Shown in pieces: positions 1 to 6,158 of a stretch of DNA of 9,858 nucleotides. The position numbers and the translations under genes are program-made. Each line of letters opens with the position of its first letter. Position 1 is the stretch's first letter. The DNA is from an uncultured euryarchaeote (GTDB lineage: Archaea > Thermoplasmatota > Poseidoniia > Poseidoniales > Poseidoniaceae), in contig CALGEM010000319.1 in assembly GCA_937881505.1 (NCBI GenBank), positions 1-9,858 of the forward strand, read 5' to 3'. Below the pieces are notes generated by a model. That model saw only the letters and a program-made list of their open reading frames with translations. It was not told the origin of the DNA and did not search any database.

Positions 1-1
1 C

Positions 2-2038
2 GATTCATTCCTTTGGTTGTTCATCTTCTGGGAATTGATGGGACTTTGTTCCTACCTGCTCATCGGCTTCTACTACGAACGCCCCAGCGCCGCCTATGCT
101 GCCAAGAAGGCCTTCCTCACGACCCGTGTTGGCGACGTCTTCCTGATGGTTGGTCTCGCTGTTCTATGGGACCTCTTCGGCTCGCTTGACTACGCCGTGG
201 TCTTCAACGAGTACAACATCGACAAGGTCGCTGCCTCCAACCCAGGCACCCTCGCTTGGGCGCTCGGTTTGATGTTCATCGGTGCGGTGGGCAAATCCGC
301 TCAGTTCCCGCTCCATGTTTGGTTGCCCGACGCCATGGAAGGTCCAACCCCCGTGTCAGCCCTCATTCACGCTGCGACCATGGTCAACGCTGGTCTCTAC
401 CTCGTTGCCCGCATGTTCCCGTTCTTCGGTGCAGAATCCATGCACGGTGAGCTGGCCGATTTGGCTTTCATCATCGCCGCTATCGGTGGAACCACGGCGG
501 TCATGGCGGCGGCCATCGCCTTTGTCCAGCACGATTTGAAGAAGGTTCTCGCCTACTCAACGATGTCCCAACTCGCCTACATCTTCACCGGCTTGGGCGC
601 AGCGCTCTACCTGGCAAACACCCTTGACTGGCACCACGATTACAAAGCACACGGCATCGTCATCGTGGCCTTTGGTGCAGCGCTCTTCCACCTGTTCAAC
701 CACGCCATGGCCAAGGGCATGCTCTTCATGGCGAGCGGTGCGGTGATTCACGAAGTGCACCACGCCCACCACCACCTTCACCCGCACGATGACCATCATC
801 ACGATGAGGAACCCGAGGAACTGCTCATGCTCGCCAACTATCTGGCTGACAGCGGGCAATCCGTCTTCGGTTTCTTCAATTCCATCGACCTCGACCAGTC
901 GGGTGAAATTGACACCTACGAGTTCCAAACGGCGCTCAAGAAGGCCGATATCGCCGATCTCCCACCGTGGGACATGCAGCGGCTCATGAAGGCCGTTGAC
1001 ATGGACGGTAACGGACGCATCAACGTCCCCGAACTGGAACTGACCCTCGGCCGTGTTCACCTCGCTTCGCTTGGTGGCCACGATGACCACCACGACGAGT
1101 TTGACGCCCAGTCCATGGAGAACATGGGTGGCTTGGCCTCGAAGATGCCCCTGACCGCCACGGCCATGCTCGTTGGTTCACTCTCCATCATGGGCTTCCC
1201 GCTCATCGGTGGTTTCTGGTCAAAGGAAGGCATCATCGCCAACACCTGGCGGGTCGCTTTGGAAGACCCTCGTTTCTTCTACCCCGCCATGTGCGTGCTT
1301 CTGGGTGCAGCCATGACCGGGTTCTACATGTCCCGCATGTGGCTCAAGACCTTCGCCGGTTCACCCAAGACCGATGTCGCAGCGCATGTCCATCCCACGA
1401 ACACCTGGATCAAGACGCCGTTGTTCATTCTGACATTCTTCAGCCTCGCTGGTATTCTGTTTGCCAGCATGGGCTTTACCCACTGGGCTCCAGACATCGA
1501 GTATGGATTGATGTCCGACCACGGTGGTCTGTGGGGTGGCTTCCTCTACGAGATGGAGCACGTCTTTGCCAACGAGAAGGCCTTCTTCTTCATCTTGACC
1601 TATGTTGCGCTCTTCATCGGTGCAGTGGTGGGCCCAGGTCTTGCTTTGTCCCTGTACGGTGGCAAGCTCGACGAGGGCGAAGACGTTCTGCCTTGGTTTG
1701 GCCCCGTGCTCGCCGTGAACCAGTTCGTGAAGGGTCGCTACCACTGGGACAATTCCTCCTTCGCCACGTCCGGCTTCGCTACGGCTCTTGAGAACCGGCT
1801 TTACTTCGACCACTACTACGACATGGCCATGCTCAAGATCGTCGCTGCCTTTTCCTTCAAGGCCGCTGAGGCCGACTCCAGCGTCATCGACGGCACGGTG
1901 AAGACGATTGAGCGAACCTCTCAGCAACTTTCGACCAAGTTGCGTTCGCTGACCACGGGCTCAGCCCGCGATTACATCTTGATGGCGGCGCTTGGCACCT
2001 TGGGTCTCTTTGCCTTGATTTGGGGGGTGGTCGCTTGA
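2..2038 (+). CDS. nuoL: NADH-quinone oxidoreductase subunit L (complex I antiporter-like subunit), 5' end cut off, with EF-hand insertion
   Basis: Membrane subunit at the distal end of the complex I pump arm. The reading frame is open from base 2, so the true start lies outside the window; by alignment from memory with E. coli NuoL (613 aa) about 130 N-terminal residues are missing. Visible family motifs: WELMGLCSYLLIGFYY with the TM5 glutamate (E144 in E. coli) at 32-34, GAVGKSAQ with the TM7 lysine (K229) at 293-295, SALIHAATM with the TM8 histidine (H254) at 368-370, the TM11 set FHLFNHAMAKG at 686-718, and GFWSKEG with the TM12 lysine (K399) at 1223-1225. The C-terminus (about 1805-2035) fits the long lateral helix and last TM. 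An in-frame insert of about 115 residues (about 752-1105) sits between TM11 and TM12 and carries two EF-hands and His-rich flanks. It is otherwise intact and is followed by nuoM with a 4-nt overlap. The overall identity is very secure; whether the complex uses NADH is not shown here. Confidence 0.97.
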   Translation, partial: DSFLWLFIFWELMGLCSYLLIGFYYERPSAAYAAKKAFLTTRVGDVFLMVGLAVLWDLFGSLDYAVVFNEYNIDKVAASNPGTLAWALGLMFIGAVGKSAQFPLHVWLPDAMEGPTPVSALIHAATMVNAGLYLVARMFPFFGAESMHGELADLAFIIAAIGGTTAVMAAAIAFVQHDLKKVLAYSTMSQLAYIFTGLGAALYLANTLDWHHDYKAHGIVIVAFGAALFHLFNHAMAKGMLFMASGAVIHEVHHAHHHLHPHDDHHHDEEPEELLMLANYLADSGQSVFGFFNSIDLDQSGEIDTYEFQTALKKADIADLPPWDMQRLMKAVDMDGNGRINVPELELTLGRVHLASLGGHDDHHDEFDAQSMENMGGLASKMPLTATAMLVGSLSIMGFPLIGGFWSKEGIIANTWRVALEDPRFFYPAMCVLLGAAMTGFYMSRMWLKTFAGSPKTDVAAHVHPTNTWIKTPLFILTFFSLAGILFASMGFTHWAPDIEYGLMSDHGGLWGGFLYEMEHVFANEKAFFFILTYVALFIGAVVGPGLALSLYGGKLDEGEDVLPWFGPVLAVNQFVKGRYHWDNSSFATSGFATALENRLYFDHYYDMAMLKIVAAFSFKAAEADSSVIDGTVKTIERTSQQLSTKLRSLTTGSARDYILMAALGTLGLFALIWGVVA
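749..820 (+). other. His/Asp/Glu-rich segment inside NuoL, upstream of the EF-hands
   Basis: Directly after TM11 the protein reads HEVHHAHHHLHPHDD and continues HHHDEEPEE: eleven histidines in 24 residues, then an acidic stretch. E. coli NuoL has only a short linker here. Such clusters often bind Zn, Ni, Cu or Co, but no defined metal-site spacing can be claimed. A shorter second cluster, HDDHHDE, lies at 1079-1099 on the far side of the EF-hand pair, so the module is bracketed by histidine clusters. Confidence 0.85.
821..1063 (+). other. Paired EF-hand domain inserted in NuoL
   Basis: Two canonical 12-residue calcium-binding loops are visible in the nuoL frame: DLDQSGEIDTYE at 887-922 and DMDGNGRINVPE at 998-1033. 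Both have Asp at positions 1 and 3, Ser or Asn at 5, Gly at 6, Ile at 8 and Glu at 12, the full consensus. Each is flanked by plausible helices (for example SVFGFFNSI before and FQTALKKADI after loop 1; MQRLMKAV before and LELTLGRVHL after loop 2). The 25-residue gap between loops is typical of an EF-hand pair. The frame continues without interruption into the conserved MGGLASKMP segment that begins the next half of NuoL, so this is an insertion and not a separate gene. With E. coli-like topology the TM11-TM12 loop faces the cytoplasm (inference). Confidence 0.93.
2021..2030 (+). promoter_or_regulatory. G-rich Shine-Dalgarno-like sequence for nuoM
   Basis: Six G's followed by TGG lie 4 nt before the TTG at 2035, inside the end of nuoL. 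The GGTGG part is an imperfect match to the archaeal consensus GGAGGTGA. It favours the TTG at 2035 over the in-frame TTG at 2020, which has no purine-rich leader. Confidence 0.45.
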
Positions 2039-3672
2039 CGACCGATTGGATTTCCATCCCGCTGGTCGCCTTGCCGCTTGTCAGCAGCATCGCCATCTTG
2101 GCGTTCGTGGCCTATGCTTCCCCTGCTGCACGTGACCGCATGGGCCCTTCGATTCGAATGGCAACACTGCTCTTCTCGCTGCTGATGTTAGCGCTCACCA
2201 CGGCCATGTTCCTTGGCAACGAATTCATTGAGGGCACCAAGGATTGGGCTTCCCTTTCCTTTGGCTCATTCAATTACGAGTTCCGCTATGTTTGGATTGA
2301 ATCCCTTGGCATTCACTGGAGCGTGGGCATGGACGCCTTGTCCTTCCCGATGGTGTGGCTCACGACCTTCCTCTTGCCCGTGACCATCGTGGCCACCTGG
2401 AACGAGAAGAACGCTGCCGTGTACTTCCCCCTCGTCTTGATGATGGGCGGTGCGCTCATCGGTGTCTTCGTGGCGTTGGACCTGTTCATGTTCTACGTGT
2501 TCTGGGAACTGACCTTGATTCCGATGTTCTTCCTCATTCTCAAGTGGGGAGGCTACGACCGAAAGTACGCTTCTCAGAAGTTCTTCATCTACACCTTCAC
2601 GGCATCGGTCATCATGCTCTTGGGTCTGGTCACCGTCTATTTCCTCCAGCCAGAGAACCTCTCGTACGCTGGTGCTTGGACCGGCCGCACCTTCGACATC
2701 CCGACCCTGACCGCTCACGCCCAAGCCGCCAACGCTGGGGGCGCCTGGTTCCTCGGTGAGAGCCTGCAGAAGATTCTGTTCGTGATGTTGATGATCGGTT
2801 TCCTCGTGAAGTTGCCCTCCGTGCCCTTCCACACGTGGTTGCCCGACGCTCACGTTCAAGCCCCGACCGGTGGTTCAATGCTGCTGGCTGGTGTCATGCT
2901 GAAGATGGGTGCCTACGGTATGTTCCGCCTACCGCTGGCCTTCTTCCCTCACGCTGCCGAGCACTTCCAGTTCGCTTTGCTGGCTCTCGGTATGATCTCC
3001 CTCGTTTGGGGTGCTGTTGTCTGTTTGGGCCAAACCAACCTCAAGAAAATGGTCGCCTACTCCTCGGTTTCTCACATGGGTGTTATCCTCATCGGTATCG
3101 CCACCATGCAGCCGCTTGGTTGGGCTGCTGCCCTCTTCATGATGTTCGCTCACGGCATCATCAGCCCGATGCTCTTCGCTGTCTGTGGCGCCTTCAAGCA
3201 CCACTACCACAGCATGGAAATTGGCGCCATGCGGGGCATGGCCAAGCATTCACCTTGGCTGGCCACCTCGATGATGTTCGGCTGGATGGCTTCGCTCGGC
3301 CTGCCGCTTCTGGCGGGCTTTGTCGCTGAACTCATGATGTTCTTGGCCCTGTGGCACTTCATTGCCGCCGAGGGCTGGAGCGTGCTTTGGATGGTTGGTC
3401 CAGCCTTTGTGTTGGCCATCACCGCTGCCTACTACTTGTGGTCGATGCAGCGCACCATCTTCGAGGGTGGCGATGAAACGCAGCCTCCTGAGAGCCTCAA
3501 GGGCCAACCTGTGCCCGATATTGGCGACGCTGAGAAGTTGGCCATGGTCATCATGGCTGCCTTCACCATCCTCTTCGGTGTCATGCCGTGGATTGCGCTT
3601 GACATGATGAACGGATGGACCGTGGCGTTCTTTGAAACGCTCTTGATTCCAATTTTGACGGGAGGTGCCTGA
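2035..3672 (+). CDS. nuoM: NADH-quinone oxidoreductase subunit M (complex I antiporter-like subunit)
   Basis: Membrane proton-channel subunit between NuoL and NuoN, 545 residues (E. coli NuoM about 509). Visible channel residues: TM5 glutamate in FYVFWELTLIPMFF (E158, 2506-2508), TM7 lysine in FLVKLPSVPFHTWLPDAHV (K259, 2809-2811), TM8 lysine in LLAGVMLKMGAYGMFRL (K290, 2902-2904), and the TM12 glutamate in AGFVAELMMF (E432, 3328-3330), which in NuoM replaces the lysine of NuoL/N. NLKKMVAYSSVSHMG is also conserved. I chose the TTG at 2035, which overlaps the nuoL stop as TTGA and gives MTTDWISIPLVALPL, a normal hydrophobic N-terminus; an in-frame TTG at 2020 would add five residues. Translational coupling with nuoL is likely. 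Mrp antiporter and hydrogenase subunits are related, but the neighbours favour complex I. Confidence 0.97.
   Translation: MTTDWISIPLVALPLVSSIAILAFVAYASPAARDRMGPSIRMATLLFSLLMLALTTAMFLGNEFIEGTKDWASLSFGSFNYEFRYVWIESLGIHWSVGMDALSFPMVWLTTFLLPVTIVATWNEKNAAVYFPLVLMMGGALIGVFVALDLFMFYVFWELTLIPMFFLILKWGGYDRKYASQKFFIYTFTASVIMLLGLVTVYFLQPENLSYAGAWTGRTFDIPTLTAHAQAANAGGAWFLGESLQKILFVMLMIGFLVKLPSVPFHTWLPDAHVQAPTGGSMLLAGVMLKMGAYGMFRLPLAFFPHAAEHFQFALLALGMISLVWGAVVCLGQTNLKKMVAYSSVSHMGVILIGIATMQPLGWAAALFMMFAHGIISPMLFAVCGAFKHHYHSMEIGAMRGMAKHSPWLATSMMFGWMASLGLPLLAGFVAELMMFLALWHFIAAEGWSVLWMVGPAFVLAITAAYYLWSMQRTIFEGGDETQPPESLKGQPVPDIGDAEKLAMVIMAAFTILFGVMPWIALDMMNGWTVAFFETLLIPILTGGA
3661..3667 (+). promoter_or_regulatory. 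Strong Shine-Dalgarno for nuoN
   Basis: GGAGGTG, complementary to the archaeal 16S 3' end, lies 6 nt before the ATG at 3674 and within the last codons of nuoM. It decides the nuoN start: the in-frame GTG at 3665 is part of this motif and so is unlikely to be the initiator. Confidence 0.8.
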
Positions 3673-3673
3673 A

Positions 3674-5374
3674 ATGGAGCGAATTGAACCCTTTGGTGAA
3701 GGCTTTGTCCTCGCTCTTGCACCCGAATTCGTCCTCGTTATCGGTTTGTTCACCTTGATGATCGTCCCCAACATGGGCGACGCCAAGTTCCGCATTCCGT
3801 TGACGCAGATTCGTGTGCCTTGGTTGCTCGGTGGCCGCCGCGGTAAACTCGACAGCGACCCTCGCCTCCCCGGTTTGTTTGCCACGGTGTTCTTCACCAT
3901 CGCCTTCGGATTGACAGCGATGTCCTTTGTCAACGGGATGATCAAGACGCAAATCGTGACCCCTGGCGGCACGGTGATGCTGCAAATTGATGAGTTCAGC
4001 CGCATGTTTGAGTTGATTTTCTTCGGAGCACTCGCCCTTGCTAGCGCTGCCTCGGTGAACCGCATCCCTGCGACCAGTCGAGCCGACCGAAGCCTGAATG
4101 GACTGTACAATAACCGACGTCAGGTCGACTTCTACATCCTGCTCATCACGACCGGTCTTGGCATGGCCGTGGTGGCTCTTGCTCAGGACCTGTTCATGTT
4201 GTTCATCGGTCTCGAACTGGCCTCGTTCTCCACCTACGTGCTGGTCTCCTTCATGAAGGAGAGCAAAGAAGGTACGGAGGCCGGTATGAAGTACTTCATC
4301 GTCGGCTCCGTGGCGTCCGGTGTTGGTCTGTACGGCTTGTCGCTGCTCTACCTCTGGTCGGGCTCGCTCCAGTTCGCCGACCTCTCAGTCGCCTTTGCTG
4401 AAAACGGCATGGAAGCCCTGCCACTCATCGCATTGGGCATGTTGCTGGTCGGCTTTGGCTTCAAGGTCAGCGCCGCACCGTTCCACTTCGCTGCACCCGA
4501 CGCTTACGCCGGTGCCACCGCCCCGGTTGCTGGTGTGCTCGCCACCGCTAGCAAGGCCATGGGTGTGCTCGGTTTGCTCCGCATTTTGCTGGTGGTCGCT
4601 TCACCCGAAGCAACAGACGGCTCCGCCGTTTGGCTCGTCGCCCTCGGCGTGCTCTCGGTCATCACGATGACCTGGGGCAACCTTGCGGCCCTCGGCTCCA
4701 CCAATCCAAAGCGCATGCTCGCCTATTCCTCGGTCGCTCACGCCGGCTACATGCTCGCTGCCATCACGGCCATTGGAGCGCTGAACTGGGAGGATGGCCA
4801 CATCGACATGAGTAACGATGCAGCGTTGGTGGTCGTCACTGCGCTCATCTTCCACCTAACCGTCCTGGTTTGTTTCAAACTCGGTGCCTTCCTGGTGCTC
4901 TCGCTGCTCGAATCGGAGAAGGGCGGCCACACCCTCGAATCCCTCGGCGGTCTTGCCAAGCGAGACCCCTTCCTTGCCGTGGCCATGTTCATCTTCATGA
5001 TGTCCTTGGCCGGTGTGCCGCCACTGTCTGGATTCGTTTCCAAGTTGCTGGTCATCATGGGTATCGTCAAGGTCGCCTTGCTCGACGTCACCGTCAACAG
5101 CGACCTTGTCTTTAGCGACATTCACTGGGTTTGGTACCTCGCTCTGCTGATGGTCATCAACTCCGCTATCTCGGTGTTCTACTACCTCCGAGTTGGTTTG
5201 GTCATGTATTTCCATGAGCCAGAAGAAGGTCGTGAAGGCCCTCTTCCAAAGGGAACGCCCGTTCGCTTCGCCATCATCGCCTGTCTCATCACGACGATTT
5301 ACTTCGGTGTGGGAGCAGGCCAGCTGATCGCGTTGTGCGAATCGGCAGCCAATGCCCTTGTTGGCGCATGGTGA
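3674..5374 (+). CDS. nuoN: NADH-quinone oxidoreductase subunit N (complex I antiporter-like subunit)
   Basis: Third antiporter-like membrane subunit, adjoining the complex I core; 566 residues against about 485 in E. coli. Channel residues: TM5 glutamate in LFIGLELASFSTYVL (E181, 4214-4216), TM7 lysine in GFGFKVSAAPFHF (K264, 4463-4465), TM8 lysine in ATASKAMGVLG (K294, 4553-4555), and TM12 lysine in PPLSGFVSKLLVIMG (K457, 5042-5044). PKRMLAYSSVAHAGYML is the usual TM9-10 signature. Extra length comes partly from a basic loop after the first TM (about residues 32-66, with WLLGGRRGKLD) and a basic stretch at about 135-150 (RADRSLNGLYNNRRQ). The ATG is 1 nt after the nuoM stop with a strong SD. 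It is the last gene of the nuo operon in this window; the next gene follows after 80 nt. Confidence 0.96.
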   Translation: MERIEPFGEGFVLALAPEFVLVIGLFTLMIVPNMGDAKFRIPLTQIRVPWLLGGRRGKLDSDPRLPGLFATVFFTIAFGLTAMSFVNGMIKTQIVTPGGTVMLQIDEFSRMFELIFFGALALASAASVNRIPATSRADRSLNGLYNNRRQVDFYILLITTGLGMAVVALAQDLFMLFIGLELASFSTYVLVSFMKESKEGTEAGMKYFIVGSVASGVGLYGLSLLYLWSGSLQFADLSVAFAENGMEALPLIALGMLLVGFGFKVSAAPFHFAAPDAYAGATAPVAGVLATASKAMGVLGLLRILLVVASPEATDGSAVWLVALGVLSVITMTWGNLAALGSTNPKRMLAYSSVAHAGYMLAAITAIGALNWEDGHIDMSNDAALVVVTALIFHLTVLVCFKLGAFLVLSLLESEKGGHTLESLGGLAKRDPFLAVAMFIFMMSLAGVPPLSGFVSKLLVIMGIVKVALLDVTVNSDLVFSDIHWVWYLALLMVINSAISVFYYLRVGLVMYFHEPEEGREGPLPKGTPVRFAIIACLITTIYFGVGAGQLIALCESAANALVGAW

Positions 5375-5433
5375 GCCTCCGACGCTCTTCTTGGCCCTGT
5401 TTTGGGTGATGAGTTCAAGAAGGGTTGACCGCT

Positions 5434-5449
5434 GGGAGGAGCAGGTGAG
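5434..5449 (+). promoter_or_regulatory. Shine-Dalgarno region for aIF1A
   Basis: GGGAGGA at 5434-5440 and GGTGAG at 5444-5449 precede the TTG at 5455; the second match is spaced 5 nt from it. This supports a TTG start. The rest of the 80-nt gap after nuoN (5375-5433) shows no convincing TATA element; TGTTTT at about 5399-5404 is a weak candidate for a T-rich terminator of the nuo operon. Confidence 0.65.
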
Positions 5450-5454
5450 ACTGA

Positions 5455-6141
5455 TTGGGTCGCAGATTTGAGGAAAAGGTGGACGTGGAAGAACTCGCCC
5501 GTCTTGAGAATCCTGAAAATGCAAGTGACGGTAAAATCCGTGTCAAAATGCCCAACAAGAAAGTCAACGAGATGTTCGCCTTGGCTTCACAAATTCTCGG
5601 CGGTCGCCGCGTGACCGTGTTGTGCGAAGACGGTGAAACCCGAATGGCTCGTATCCCTGGAAAAATGCGCCGCCGACAATGGGTTCGTGAGGGCGACTTG
5701 ATCATCGTCTGGCCGTGGGACTTCCAAGATTCAAAGGCGGACGTCAAGCACCGCTACACGAAAACGCAGGCCATGTACCTCTCTCGAAAAGGCGTCCTGC
5801 CCGACGATGTTGACATGTTTGGCATGGGTGCCAACGTTGACGATGATGGTGAGCATGACGACCTCTTCGCTTCGGGCAGCATGGACGAAGAAGAGGCGGT
5901 CCCTGAGGATGACGCCGATGACGCCGACGACCTGTTTGCTGATGATGACGATGACGACTTGTTTGCCGACGACGGCGATGACGACCTGTTCGCTGATGAC
6001 GGTGCCGAAGAGGCCTCAGAAGAGGTGGCAGAAGAGGTGGCTGAAGAGGCCCCTGCCGCTGTTGTGGATGACATCGTGGAAGAGGAACCTGAGGGCGACG
6101 ATGACGACGATGACGACGACATTGACGCCTTGTTTGCTTGA
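5455..6141 (+). CDS. eif1A: Translation initiation factor aIF1A with long acidic C-terminal tail
   Basis: Archaeal counterpart of eIF1A/bacterial IF1, which binds the small-subunit A site during initiation. Residues 26-105 form the S1-like OB fold: RVTVLCEDGETRMARIPGK, RRRQWVREGDLIIVWPWDF and HRYTKTQAMYLSRKG are close to the family signature. The usual archaeal protein is about 100-115 residues; this one has 228. From about residue 118 a low-complexity Asp/Glu tail follows, with DDLFA at 135-139, 158-162, 167-171 and 176-180, an EEVA repeat at 189-198, and a terminal DIDALFA. Start: TTG at 5455 with GGTGAG 5 nt upstream; no ATG or GTG with a comparable leader precedes the conserved core. It lies upstream of rio1 with 17 nt between, probably co-transcribed. 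Base and codon use in the tail is dictated by GAT/GAC. The function of the core is secure; that of the tail is unknown. Confidence 0.95.
   Translation: MGRRFEEKVDVEELARLENPENASDGKIRVKMPNKKVNEMFALASQILGGRRVTVLCEDGETRMARIPGKMRRRQWVREGDLIIVWPWDFQDSKADVKHRYTKTQAMYLSRKGVLPDDVDMFGMGANVDDDGEHDDLFASGSMDEEEAVPEDDADDADDLFADDDDDDLFADDGDDDLFADDGAEEASEEVAEEVAEEAPAAVVDDIVEEEPEGDDDDDDDDIDALFA
5926..6006 (+). repeat. 27-nt tandem repeat (3 copies) in the aIF1A tail
   Basis: Three successive 27-nt units (5926-5952, 5953-5979, 5980-6006) each encode D-D-L-F-A-D-D-x-x. They differ mainly at third positions (ctg/ttg, ttt/ttc, gct/gcc, gat/gac), so the peptide is kept better than the DNA. A second short repeat follows at 6019-6054, three 12-nt units starting gaagag and encoding EEVA, EEVA, EEAP. 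Confidence 0.9.
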
Positions 6142-6147
6142 GCCGAT

Positions 6148-6152
6148 GAGGT
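6148..6152 (+). promoter_or_regulatory. Shine-Dalgarno for rio1
   Basis: GAGGT lies 6 nt before the ATG at 6159, in the 17-nt space after the aIF1A stop. It supports that ATG as the start and translation of rio1 from the aIF1A transcript. Confidence 0.6.
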
Positions 6153-6158
6153 AGCCAC

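Noticed and set aside
887..1033. EF-hand segment as a chimera or assembly artefact
   Set aside because: The frame stays open through both junctions, the NuoL motifs on both sides are intact, and the codon style matches the rest of the gene. Cannot be fully excluded without relatives.
557..1093. 178-codon minus-strand frame opposite the NuoL insert
   Set aside because: It is Val-rich (VVIV, VVVGVVHFV) simply because the sense strand is rich in His/Asp codons. No independent support.
3250..4110. 286-codon minus-strand open frame across the nuoM/nuoN junction
   Set aside because: It is antisense to two conserved membrane-protein genes, shows no recognisable motif, and crosses their boundary.
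4856..5524. 222-codon minus-strand open frame over the nuoN 3' end and the intergenic gap
   Set aside because: The composition is that of a reversed hydrophobic gene (Asp/Gln/Glu/His-rich), with no domain. It is an antisense shadow of nuoN.
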